The notes under the pieces are model-generated. The model ran no database searches. It saw only the letters and a program-made list of their open reading frames with translations, and was not told the origin of the DNA. Position numbers and translations under genes: made by a program. Positions 52,672 through 60,499 of a stretch of DNA of 64,000 nt are shown here, in pieces. Source of the DNA: Fulvimonas soli (GTDB taxonomy: Bacteria > Pseudomonadota > Gammaproteobacteria > Xanthomonadales > Rhodanobacteraceae); contig NZ_QGHC01000006.1 in assembly GCF_003148905.1 (NCBI RefSeq), positions 164,286 through 228,285 of the forward strand, given 5' to 3'. Positions within the stretch are counted from its first letter, which is position 1. Every line of letters begins with the position of its first letter.

Positions 52672-55050
52672 TCATGGCGCGGTGTCCGCCGGCACCGGCC
52701 GGCTCGCCGGCACCAGCAGCGCGGTGCCGCCGATGCCCAGCAGCAGGGTGAGGCCGAAGCCGCGCAGCGCCGGCATCGAGCTCAGCGCCAGCAGGCCGAA
52801 GGAGAGCAGCGCGGTGACCGCCGACAGCAGCACGCTGGCGTACATCGCGCCGGGGCGGTGCGCCGCGTGCGGCTCGCCCTCGTGCAGGAACACCGCGTAG
52901 TTGGCGCCCACGCCCAGCACCAGCATCAGCGCCATCCAGTGGAACAGGGTGAGCGGCTGGCCGAGGTAGCCCAGCGCGGCCAGCGCCAGGCCGATGCCCA
53001 GCACCGGCGGCGCCAGCACGCGCGGCATGCGCCGCCAGCCGTAGCGCCAGCCGAACACCGGCGCGATCAGCAGCACCGCCGCCAGCAGCCACACGCTGGC
53101 GTAGCCGCGGTAGCGGCCGAACAGCGCCGAGACGCTGGCCGGCTTGTCCACCAGCGACACGCCGGCCAGCCCGTCGGCGGCGGCGGCGAGCACGCGCACG
53201 TCGTCCTGGCCCTGCGGCAGCACCAGCGAGGCGCAGCCGTGCGCGCCGCAGCCCATCCACAGGTAGCGGAACGGCGTGGCGGCCGGCGTCGCCAGCCAGT
53301 CCTCGAACTTCAGCGGCGCGCCGGGCCAGGCGGCGGCGTAGGCGGCCGCGGCATCGGCGCGCAGGCCGGCATCGGTCAGCATCTTGCGCAGGCGCGCGGG
53401 ATCGGCGAACAGCGGCGCCAGCAGGGCGCGGTCGGCGCGCTGGCGCGCCTGCGAGGGCGCCATGCGGGCCAGGCCGAGCCAGTCGTGCAGGCGGCCGTCG
53501 CGCACCAGCGCCTGCAGCCGCTGCGCCAGCGCTTCCTCGCGCTGCAGCACCTGCTCGGCGCTGGCGCCCTGCACCAGGTAGAACTGGCTGCCGTTGCCCA
53601 GGCCGGTGGCGTCGCGGATCGCGCGCTCCTGCGCCAGCAGCGCCGGCGGCTGCGCGATCAGCAGGTGCACGTCGTCGTCGTGGCGCAGCAGCCACCAGCC
53701 GGGCGCGGCCAGCAGCACCAGCGCGAGCAGCAGCGCGAGGCCGCGCCGCCCTTCACCCAGCCGCGCCACCGCGCGCTGCAGCGCCAGCGCCAGGCGCACC
53801 AGCGAGGGCGCCACCGGCCTGGCCGGCCGCGCCAGCAGCGCGGGCAGCAGGCCGAACACGCTCAGGCAGGCGGCCAGCATGCCGGCCATGGCGAACACCG
53901 CCATCTGCCTGAGCGCGGGGAACGGCACCAGGCCGAGCAGGGCGTAGCCCAGCAGCGAGGTGGCCAGCGCCAGCAGCAGCGCGGGGCGCACCTGGCGCAG
54001 GCCGGCCAGGGGCTCCCAGCGCGCGCCGGCGTTGGCGCGCGCGGCGAGGTACTGGATCGAGTAGTCCACCGCCTCGCCCAGCAGCGCGGCGCCGAACACC
54101 AGGGTGAGCAGGTGGATCTGGCCGAACACGAGCAGGGTCGCGGTGGTCGCCGCCGCCACGCCCACCGCGGTGGAGAGGAAGGCCAGCAGCAGCGGCCCCG
54201 GCGAGCGGAAGGCCCACAGCAGCAGCAGCGCGATGCCGCCGGTGGAGATCCAGCCGACCAGGTGCACGTCGCGCTCGGCGCCGGCGCGCGCGGCGGCGGC
54301 GTAGAACACCGCGCCGGTGCGCAGCAGGGTGGTGCCGGGGTCGTCGTGTTGCATCGCCTGCTCGGCGCGCGCCAGCGCGGCCAGCGCGCGGCGCTGCACG
54401 GCGTCGTCGTAGGCCGAGCCGGCCAGCTCGGCGGTGACCAGCACCAGGGTGCGCTCGCCGCCGGCCGGATCGGTCTGGTGGGCGACCAGCAGGTCGTCCT
54501 CCGGCAGCAGCGGCGAGCGGCTCCACGGCTGCTGCTCCAGCCAGTGCTGCAGCCAGCCGAAGGGATCGTCCGCGAGCGGCACGCCGACGCCGGCGACGAA
54601 CGGCTCGTTGAGGTGCCGCGCCAGCGCCTGCGCCGGGTCGTAGCCGGGTTGCGCCAGCGCGGCGCGGTCGTCGTCGCCGAGCAGCCAGAAGCGGTGCGCG
54701 AGGTAGGGCGCCACGAACTGCGCGAGGTCGAACGCCGGCAGCTCGGCCAGCACCGAGGCGAACGCCTTGTCGCCGGCCAGCGCCTTGCCCAGCGCGCGCG
54801 CGGCCGCCTTGGCGCGCGCGTCGTCGGCGTTCTCCACCAGCAGCACCATGCGGTCGCCGTTGGCGTGCGCCAGCCGCTGCACGGCCTGCTCGGCCAGCGG
54901 GTGGCGCTCGGTGGCCGGCAGCATCGCCAGCAGGTCGGTCTGCAGCGGCGAGCCGCCGCGCCCGAACAGCAGCCAGGCGCCGAGCAGCGCGACCAGCACG
55001 GTCGCCGCCGCGAACCACGCCGCGCGCAGGTGGAGGCCGCGCCGGCTCAT
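52672..55050 (-). CDS. MMPL/RND-family exporter of the pigment cluster (ApeM-type)
   Basis: A 792-residue inner-membrane transporter with a single N-terminal helix, a large periplasmic domain, a block of five to six helices (about 250-410: GISTGGIALLLLW..LLTLVFGAALLGEAVDYSIQYLAARAN), a second periplasmic domain and a second helix block at the C-terminus (LFHWMALMLVLGVGANYAVFLHEGE). The GEAVDYSIQYL Asp and Tyr match the proton-relay region of MMPL exporters. It is expected to move the aryl polyene lipid towards the outer membrane. Its ATG overlaps the LolA-like stop by 4 bases. Confidence 0.88.
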   Translation of the reverse strand: MSRRGLHLRAAWFAAATVLVALLGAWLLFGRGGSPLQTDLLAMLPATERHPLAEQAVQRLAHANGDRMVLLVENADDARAKAAARALGKALAGDKAFASVLAELPAFDLAQFVAPYLAHRFWLLGDDDRAALAQPGYDPAQALARHLNEPFVAGVGVPLADDPFGWLQHWLEQQPWSRSPLLPEDDLLVAHQTDPAGGERTLVLVTAELAGSAYDDAVQRRALAALARAEQAMQHDDPGTTLLRTGAVFYAAAARAGAERDVHLVGWISTGGIALLLLWAFRSPGPLLLAFLSTAVGVAAATTATLLVFGQIHLLTLVFGAALLGEAVDYSIQYLAARANAGARWEPLAGLRQVRPALLLALATSLLGYALLGLVPFPALRQMAVFAMAGMLAACLSVFGLLPALLARPARPVAPSLVRLALALQRAVARLGEGRRGLALLLALVLLAAPGWWLLRHDDDVHLLIAQPPALLAQERAIRDATGLGNGSQFYLVQGASAEQVLQREEALAQRLQALVRDGRLHDWLGLARMAPSQARQRADRALLAPLFADPARLRKMLTDAGLRADAAAAYAAAWPGAPLKFEDWLATPAATPFRYLWMGCGAHGCASLVLPQGQDDVRVLAAAADGLAGVSLVDKPASVSALFGRYRGYASVWLLAAVLLIAPVFGWRYGWRRMPRVLAPPVLGIGLALAALGYLGQPLTLFHWMALMLVLGVGANYAVFLHEGEPHAAHRPGAMYASVLLSAVTALLSFGLLALSSMPALRGFGLTLLLGIGGTALLVPASRPVPADTAP

Positions 55051-55658
55051 GAGCCGCCGAGCGCCCGCGCTTCCAGCGCGCTCAGCCCGCCGGCCTCGCG
55101 GGTACCGCTGAAGCGGATGTCGGTGGCGGCGCCGTCCTGCATCTCGATGCGGATGCCGTCGAGGTAGTCGCCGCCGTCCAGCACGATGGCGCCGAGCACG
55201 CGCGCCATGCGCGCCTGCCTCGGCACGAAGCGCAGCGACCACCGCGCCGGGCTGCCGCTGGCGGCGACCTCGAACTGGCGCAGCACCTCGTCCGGCCTGC
55301 CGGCCAGCATGGATTGCAGCATCTGCGAGACCTGGCCCACGCCGCGCTCGCCGCGCACCGGCTGCGCGCGGCCCTGCGCGTCCAGGCGCGCGGTGCGCTC
55401 GCCGGTCAGCGCCAGGGTTTCCCGGTACGGCGATTCCACCTGCCACAGCATGCCGCGGCCGAGCACGAACAGCAGCCGGCCGCGGCTCACCTGCGGCTGC
55501 GCCAGCGCCGGGCTGCTGCGCGTCTGCACGAACTCGGCGCGCACCTGCGGATGGCGCGCCAGGCCGTCCAGCACGGTCCTGAGCAAGGCGTCGTCGGTGC
55601 CGGCACGGGCGACGGCGGCGAGGCAGCAGCAGAGCAGGAAGGCGGTCAGGCGGCGCAT
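55047..55658 (-). CDS. LolA-like periplasmic carrier of the pigment cluster (ApeL-type)
   Basis: A 203-residue protein with a signal peptide (about 1-19, VARA-G) and the LolA-fold pattern FVQTRSSPALAQPQVSRGRLLFVLGRGMLWQVESPYRETLAL. It probably ferries the lipidic pigment across the periplasm together with the MMPL exporter, in analogy to LolA and lipoproteins. It overlaps the exporter gene by 4 bases and the glycosyltransferase gene by 13. Confidence 0.85.
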   Translation of the reverse strand: MRRLTAFLLCCCLAAVARAGTDDALLRTVLDGLARHPQVRAEFVQTRSSPALAQPQVSRGRLLFVLGRGMLWQVESPYRETLALTGERTARLDAQGRAQPVRGERGVGQVSQMLQSMLAGRPDEVLRQFEVAASGSPARWSLRFVPRQARMARVLGAIVLDGGDYLDGIRIEMQDGAATDIRFSGTREAGGLSALEARALGGS

Positions 55659-56425
55659 GCGGGTTCTCCACGGAGGCGGCGCCACAACAGCCGCGGCGCC
55701 CGGGGCAGCATGCCAAGCAACAGCCGCGCGTGCATCGCCGAGATGCGCAGGTTGTCGCGCCACATGCGGAAGTGGGACAGCCCGCCTTCAGGATAGGTCA
55801 CCCGCGTGGGCAGGTTGCGCACCGGCGCGCCGCGCCACACCAGCCGCACCGCGATCTCGGTGTCGAAGTCCATCCGCGCCGGCAGCGGCGCGCGGGCGAT
55901 CTCGGCGCAGGCGGCCTCCAGCGGGTACAGCCGGTAGCCGCACATCGAGTCGCCCACGGCGAAGGAGAGCGTCTCCAGCCACACGAAGAAGTGCGTGACG
56001 TAGCGCCCGTACAGCCGCGCGCGCGGCACGCTGGCGTCGTACACCGGCCGGCCGCAGACCAGCGCGCGCGGCTCGGCGCGCGCGGCGGCGAGGAAGCGCG
56101 GCGCGTCGGCGACGTCGTGCTGGCCGTCGGCGTCGATCTGCAGGGCGTGGGTATGGCCGGCCTCGCGCGCGGCGAGCAGGCCCGCGGTGAGCGCGCGGCC
56201 CTTGCCCTGGTTGCGCGGCAGGCGGATCAGCCGCATGCCCTCGACCTCGCGCGCCAGCGCGTCGAGCACGTCGCGGGTGGCCGCGTCGCTGCCGTCGTCC
56301 ACCACCAGCACCGGCAGGCCGTGCGCGCGCAGCGCGCGCACGGTGGCGGCGATGGTGTCCTTGTGGTTGTAGATCGGGACCAGCGCGCAGGGCGCGAACG
56401 GGCCGGCCGTTCCTTGGGCGGGCAT
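55646..56425 (-). CDS. Family 2 glycosyltransferase
   Basis: A 259-residue GT-A enzyme with VPIYNHKDTIAATV, LVVDDGSDAATRDV, NQGKGRALTAGLLAA and the metal-binding QIDADGQHD. C-terminal GGLSHFRMWRDNLRISAMHARLL suggests membrane association. It resembles the glycosyltransferase half of the E. coli ApeJ fusion, whereas the acyltransferase half is a separate gene at 45840. It is second in transcription order, 13 bases after the first ACP. Confidence 0.86.
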   Translation of the reverse strand: MPAQGTAGPFAPCALVPIYNHKDTIAATVRALRAHGLPVLVVDDGSDAATRDVLDALAREVEGMRLIRLPRNQGKGRALTAGLLAAREAGHTHALQIDADGQHDVADAPRFLAAARAEPRALVCGRPVYDASVPRARLYGRYVTHFFVWLETLSFAVGDSMCGYRLYPLEAACAEIARAPLPARMDFDTEIAVRLVWRGAPVRNLPTRVTYPEGGLSHFRMWRDNLRISAMHARLLLGMLPRAPRLLWRRLRGEPACAA

Positions 56426-56438
56426 CGCGGCGCGGGCG

Positions 56439-56708
56439 TCAGCGGTCGAGCAGCGCGTGCACGGTGGCGACCACGTCGCCCACCGTGCGCACGTTCTTGA
56501 AGTCCTCGGGCTTGATGCGCATGCCGGTCATGTCCTGCACCTGGATCGCCAGGTCCACCGCGTCGATGCTGTCCAGCTCCAGGTCGGTGAACAGGTGGGC
56601 GGACGGGACCACGCGCGCGGGGTCGATCTCGAAGGTGTCGCGCAGCACCTCGCGGAGCCTGTCCAGGACGTCCTCGTCGCTGATCCCCGGTGCCATGATC
56701 GTGCTCAT
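56439..56708 (-). CDS. Acyl carrier protein 1 of the pigment cluster
   Basis: An 89-residue ACP with phosphopantetheine site LELDSIDAVDLAIQVQ (Ser47) and the typical C-terminal IKPEDFKNVRTVGDVVATVHALL. It is the first gene of the cluster. The ATG at 56708 is followed by STIMAPG; a later ATG four codons in is possible. The upstream region is a long non-coding stretch and should hold the main cluster promoter. Confidence 0.9.
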   Translation of the reverse strand: MSTIMAPGISDEDVLDRLREVLRDTFEIDPARVVPSAHLFTDLELDSIDAVDLAIQVQDMTGMRIKPEDFKNVRTVGDVVATVHALLDR

Positions 56709-57185
56709 ACGTTCAGCCTGTGCCTGCTCTGTCGGTTCCCTGCGCAGGGCGCCGCGCACCGGGCCATCGCGCGGCCGGCGCCGTGGCGCGCCCGCGCGGG
56801 AGTTCCGGATGGACGGCGCCGGTCCGCGACCGGTGCCTGGTGACCCTGCCCGCCGTGCGGGCTTCCCCTGGTTTGCGGCTTTGCCTTCTACGGCAAGGCC
56901 TTACGCCCCGCTCGAAAGCGCGCGAGTCTAGCAGAAACGGCGGGCGCGGGGTGGGTGTGCCGTGGCGCTGCGTGCCCGAATCCTTCTCCCCGTCGGGGAG
57001 AAGGTGCCGGCAGGCGGATGAGGGGCGGGCGGAGCCGGACGTGTCGGGCGCTTCCGCAAGCCCCGGCCCCTCTCACCCCAGCCCTCTCCCTCCCCGGAGG
57101 GGGACGCGAGGGGGCCGCAAACGAGACGCCTCCCTCCGCGGGAGGCGTTTTCGTTTGCGGCGGCCCGGAGGCCGCGGAGCGGGAC
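56709..57185. repeat. Non-coding region with CCCTCTCCCC repeats between the pigment cluster and bcd
   Basis: This 477-base gap contains CTTCTCCCCGTCGGGGAGAAG near 56985, CCCCTCTCACCCCAGCCCTCTCCC near 57067-57095 and a long nested hairpin at 57114-57161. Upstream of the first cluster gene (56709-56940) I see no convincing -35/-10 boxes, though the pigment operon promoter should lie here. No gene is supported. Confidence 0.65.
57114..57161. terminator. Nested hairpin after leucine dehydrogenase gene
   Basis: An outer stem GCCGCAAACGA / TCGTTTGCGGC (57114-57124 with 57151-57161) encloses an inner stem ACGCCTCCC / GGGAGGCGT (57126-57134 with 57140-57148). It lies 24 bases past the stop of the minus-strand dehydrogenase gene and is a probable transcription end, though the T-run is short. 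Confidence 0.65.
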
Positions 57186-58289
57186 TTACTGCCCGCGCAT
57201 GCGCCCGGCGAAGCGGGTGCCGCCGTTGCCCATGTGCGGCAGCTTGATCTTGCCGATCGCCTCGATGCGCTCCTCCGCCAGGCGGTCGGCCGCCTTGTAG
57301 GTGGGCACGTCCTGGGTCTTGCTGATCTCGAAGATGCGCCCCAGGTTGTAGTAGATCGTGCGCATCATGCGCATCGCGCGCTCGCGGTTGTAGCCGTCGA
57401 TCTCCAGCGACACGTTCATCACGCCGCCGGCGTTCACCGCGTAGTCGGGCGCGTACAGCACGCCGCGGCGCTGCAGCTCGTCGCCGATCGCGTCGGTGGC
57501 CAGCTGGTTGTTGGCCGCGCCGCAGATGATCTTGGCCTTGATGCGGTCGATGGTCTGCTCGTTGAGCGTGCCGCCCAGCGCGCACGGCGAGTACACGTCG
57601 GCGTCCACGTCGTAGATCTCGTCCAGGCCCACCGCCTCGCAGCCCAGCTCGTCCACGCAGCGCTGCACGGAGTCCTTGTTGATGTCGGTGACGAACACCT
57701 TGGCGCCCTGCTCGCGCAGCAGCTTGATGAACTCGCTGCCGACGTGGCCGGCGCCCTGCACGGCGTAGCTGTACTTGCCCACGTCCTCGTTGCCGTGCTT
57801 GAAGTTCAGCGCGGCCATCAGGCCCTGCAGCGTGCCGTAGGCGGTGAACGGCGAGGGATCGCCCGAGCCGCCGTGCACCTGGTGCACGCCGGTCACGTAC
57901 TCGGTCTCGCGGAACACGTACTCCATGTCGTTGACGTCGATGCCCACGTCCTCGGCCGTGATGTAGCGGCCGTTGAGCGAGTTGACGAAGCGGCCGAACG
58001 CGCGGAACAGCGCCTCGGACTTGTCCTTGGAGGGATCGCCAATGATCACCGCCTTGCCGCCGCCCAGGTTCAGGCCGGCCACGGCGTTCTTGTAGGTCAT
58101 GCCGCGGGACAGGCGCAGCACGTCGTTCAGCGCGTCCTGCTCGCTCTTGTACGGCCACATGCGCAGGCCGCCCAGCGCGGGGCCCAGCACCGTGTTGTGG
58201 ATCGCGATGATGGCCTTCAGGCCGGCGTCCTGGTTGTGGCAGAAGACGACCTCTTCGTGACCCGTCTTGCCGATGGTTTCAAAGATCAT
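57186..58289 (-). CDS. Leucine/valine (branched-chain amino acid) dehydrogenase
   Basis: A 367-residue Glu/Leu/Phe/Val dehydrogenase. The catalytic region is GMTYKNAVAGLNLGGGKAVI (Lys67 and Lys79) and the NAD site is VQGAGHVGSEFIKLL. It lacks the extra length of glutamate dehydrogenases and so should oxidatively deaminate leucine or valine, feeding the liu and icmF pathways. The ATG at 58289 begins the first helix directly; an upstream terminator-like hairpin at 58386-58417 lies in its leader region. Confidence 0.9.
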   Translation of the reverse strand: MIFETIGKTGHEEVVFCHNQDAGLKAIIAIHNTVLGPALGGLRMWPYKSEQDALNDVLRLSRGMTYKNAVAGLNLGGGKAVIIGDPSKDKSEALFRAFGRFVNSLNGRYITAEDVGIDVNDMEYVFRETEYVTGVHQVHGGSGDPSPFTAYGTLQGLMAALNFKHGNEDVGKYSYAVQGAGHVGSEFIKLLREQGAKVFVTDINKDSVQRCVDELGCEAVGLDEIYDVDADVYSPCALGGTLNEQTIDRIKAKIICGAANNQLATDAIGDELQRRGVLYAPDYAVNAGGVMNVSLEIDGYNRERAMRMMRTIYYNLGRIFEISKTQDVPTYKAADRLAEERIEAIGKIKLPHMGNGGTRFAGRMRGQ

Positions 58290-58385
58290 TGGAACGATGA
58301 CTCCAGGTATGGCGGCGCCGCGGGGAGGCGGCGCCCTGGGGATGGGGGGCGCCGGTCCAGCGCGGCTCCCGCCCGGGCGATGCCG

Positions 58386-58417
58386 AAAAAAGCGCACGCC
58401 CCAGCAGGGCTGGGGCG
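58386..58417 (-). terminator. Rho-independent terminator upstream of the leucine dehydrogenase gene
   Basis: On the minus strand the stem CGCCCCAGC / GCTGGGGCG (58397-58417, 3-base loop) is followed 5 bases later by six T. It lies 120 bases past the YXWGXW gene stop, which it may end. It is also about 100 bases before the leucine dehydrogenase start, so an attenuator role is possible. The rest of the gap (58290-58539) holds one REP copy and no gene. Confidence 0.75.
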
Positions 58418-58510
58418 GCGCAATTCAGTCGGCAAGTTTAGCCGGTCGGTCGCGCGGGCGCTTCTGCGGCGCAGCAAGGCGGGCGGGAGGCAGCCGGCTT
58501 CGCGGGCGGG

Positions 58511-58538
58511 AAATCGCGGCCGGAGGCCGCTCCCGCGG
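58511..58538. repeat. REP-like element
   Basis: AAATCGCGGCCGGAGGCCGCTCCCGCGG ends 2 bases before the stop of the YXWGXW-type gene. It is one arm of the REP family seen at 2280-2343. Confidence 0.7.
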
Positions 58539-58539
58539 C

Positions 58540-58860
58540 TCAGCGCACCCAGTGGCCGGGCACGAAGTGCCAGTACGGGCCGCGGTGCACCCATGCGGCC
58601 GGGACGTAGCGGTGGCCCGGACGCGCGCGCACCCAGTAGCCGTCCACCCAGATGTGGCGATGGCCTTCCCAGCGCCAGTAGCCGGGCACCCACACGTAGC
58701 CGGCGCGCGGCGGCGGCACCCGCACGTGGCGCGGCGGCGGGGGCGCCACGCGGACGTCGACCACGACCGGGCGCGCCTCCGCCTGCGGCGCGTAGCTGGC
58801 GGCGCCCAGCGCGAGGCCCAGGCCGGCGAGCAGGGCGAGGGAACGGGTCATGGCGTTCAT
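58540..58860 (-). CDS. YXWGXW-repeat-type secreted protein
   Basis: A 106-residue exported protein (signal peptide about 1-29, AEA-R) with a Pro-rich segment and three aromatic repeats: GYVWVPGYWRWEGHRHIW, GYWVRARPGHRYVPAAW and GPYWHFVPGHWVR. This W-x-P-G-Y/H-W pattern is that of the YXWGXW/BcpO-related family, of unknown function. AGGAGA lies 8 bases upstream of the ATG at 58860, favouring it over the ATG three codons later. Confidence 0.8.
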   Translation of the reverse strand: MNAMTRSLALLAGLGLALGAASYAPQAEARPVVVDVRVAPPPPRHVRVPPPRAGYVWVPGYWRWEGHRHIWVDGYWVRARPGHRYVPAAWVHRGPYWHFVPGHWVR

Positions 58861-58983
58861 CGTCGATCTCTCCTGTGGAGCCGAACGGGTCGGCGTGCAG
58901 GACGGGGAACGCGAGGCCGCCGCCGCTGTTGACGATGCCGGCCGATGCCGTTCAGGCGTCAGCCGGCCCGGTGCGCGCGGGCC

Positions 58984-59781
58984 CTACAGCCGGCAGCTCG
59001 GCGCGTGTCCGCCGGCGCGCGCGGCCTGGTAGGTCGGCATCAGCCGCTGTGCCTGCGCGCCCAGCGTCTGCGCGCGGTTGGACGGCGCCGGGTGGGTGGA
59101 GAGGAACACCGGCGGCTTGCTGCCGCCCTGCGCGGCCATCTTGTTCCACAGCGTGGCCGCGGCGCGCGGGTCGAAGCCCGCCTGCGCCATGTAGCGCAGG
59201 CCCAGCGTGTCGGCCTCGCTCTCCTGCGCGCGCGAGAACGGCAGCAGGATGCCCACCTCCGCGCCCAGGCCCAGCGCCGCGGCGGCGTAGCCGGCGTTGG
59301 TGCCGCGCGTGCCGGCGTACACCGAGCCAGCCAGTACCGCGGCCTGCGCGGCGTAGTTGTCCGAGACGCGCTCGGCGCCGTGGCGCGCCACCACGTGCGA
59401 CAGCTCGTGGCCCAGCACCACGGCGAGCTGGTCCTGGTCGGTGGCCACCTTGAACATGCCGCGGTTCACGCCGATGCGCCCGCCGGGCAGGGCGAAGGCG
59501 TTGGCGCTGTCGTCGCCGACGATCTGCACCTCCCACTGCTGGGTGTTCCACGGCGCGGGCAGCACCGCGACCAGCGCGTTCGCCACGCAGGTGGCGTAGG
59601 CACGCTCGCGCGGCGCATCGACGAACTTGCCCTGCTTGCGCAGGTCGTTGAACGCGGTCAGCCCCATCTGGTTCATCTGGCTGTCCGACACCATCATCAG
59701 CTGGTGCCGCCCGGTGGGCGAGGTGGCGCAGCCGGCGAGCAGCGGGACGGCCAGCGCGGCGGCCAGGGTGCGGGTACGCAT
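58984..59781 (-). CDS. M48-family lipoprotein metalloprotease
   Basis: A 265-residue zinc protease with lipobox LLAGC (Cys18), the zinc-binding GHELSHVVARH (HExxH at 125-129) and a third-ligand Glu in SRAQESEADTLGLRYM. It resembles BepA/LoiP-like periplasmic proteases that act in outer membrane protein quality control, but lacks the TPR part of BepA. The ATG at 59781 gives the lipoprotein signal directly. It is divergent from a TetR gene with a palindromic operator between them. Confidence 0.88.
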   Translation of the reverse strand: MRTRTLAAALAVPLLAGCATSPTGRHQLMMVSDSQMNQMGLTAFNDLRKQGKFVDAPRERAYATCVANALVAVLPAPWNTQQWEVQIVGDDSANAFALPGGRIGVNRGMFKVATDQDQLAVVLGHELSHVVARHGAERVSDNYAAQAAVLAGSVYAGTRGTNAGYAAAALGLGAEVGILLPFSRAQESEADTLGLRYMAQAGFDPRAAATLWNKMAAQGGSKPPVFLSTHPAPSNRAQTLGAQAQRLMPTYQAARAGGHAPSCRL

Positions 59782-59838
59782 GCGGCATCCTCCTTGGTTG
59801 CGCGGGGTCAAAGCATAGTCGCTGGCCTGCCGGCTTGA

Positions 59839-59862
59839 AATAAAACGAACGGTCGTGCTATT
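59839..59862. promoter_or_regulatory. Palindromic operator, probable TetR-family site
   Basis: AATA-n2-ACGA-n4-TCGT-n2-TATT is a perfect 24-base dyad in the 90-base divergent gap between the M48 protease gene and the TetR gene. It ends 9 bases before the TetR start. Its shape is typical of TetR-family operators, so autoregulation and control of one or both divergent genes are likely. Confidence 0.65.
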
Positions 59863-59871
59863 CATGGCGCC

Positions 59872-60474
59872 ATGAATGCGACCGCCAGCGCCGGCAAGGG
59901 CGCCGCCACCCGCGAGCTGATCCTCGACCACGCCTTCGCGCTGGCCCGCGCCGAGGGGCTGGAGGGGCTGTCGATCGGTGCGCTCGCCGCCGCCGTGGGC
60001 ATGTCCAAGAGCGGCGTGTTCGCCCATTTCGGCTCGCGCGAGGAGCTGCAGCTGGCCGTGCTCGACGCCGGCGCGCGCCGCTTCGTGGACCGCGTGCTGA
60101 AGCCGGCGCTGCGCACGCCGCGCGGGCTGCCGCGCCTGCGCGCCATCGTGGCCCGCTGGTTCGAGTGGAGCCGCGAATACCAGAGCGGCTGCGTGCTGCT
60201 CTCCGCCGCCAGCGAGTACGACGGCCGCGACGGCGCGCTGCGCGAGGGCGTGGTGCGCCAGCAGGCCGGCTGGCGCGACGAGTTGCGCAAGGCGGTGCTC
60301 CAGGCCGTCGAGGAAGGCCACCTGCGCGCGGATCTCGACGCCGACCAGTTCGCCTTCGAGATCTACGCCCTGATGCTGGGCCTGCACCACGACGCCGGGC
60401 TGTTCGGCTTCGACGACGCGAGCCGGCGCGCCGCGGCGGCGTTCGAGCGCCTGTGGCAGGGCTGGCGGCCCTGA
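59872..60474 (+). CDS. TetR-family transcriptional regulator
   Basis: A 200-residue regulator with an N-terminal TetR DNA-binding domain (residues 13-60: TRELILDHAFALARAEGLEGLSIGALAAAVGMSKSGVFAHFGSREEL) and a helical ligand domain with YQSGCVLLSAASEYDGRDG typical of the TetR_C_6/YbjK-like group. The ligand is unknown. The alpha/beta hydrolase gene follows after 25 bases on the same strand and is probably co-transcribed. A perfect dyad at 59839-59862 is its likely operator. Confidence 0.88.
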   Translation: MNATASAGKGAATRELILDHAFALARAEGLEGLSIGALAAAVGMSKSGVFAHFGSREELQLAVLDAGARRFVDRVLKPALRTPRGLPRLRAIVARWFEWSREYQSGCVLLSAASEYDGRDGALREGVVRQQAGWRDELRKAVLQAVEEGHLRADLDADQFAFEIYALMLGLHHDAGLFGFDDASRRAAAAFERLWQGWRP

Positions 60475-60499
60475 GGCTGGCGGCCCTGAGGATCGCGCC

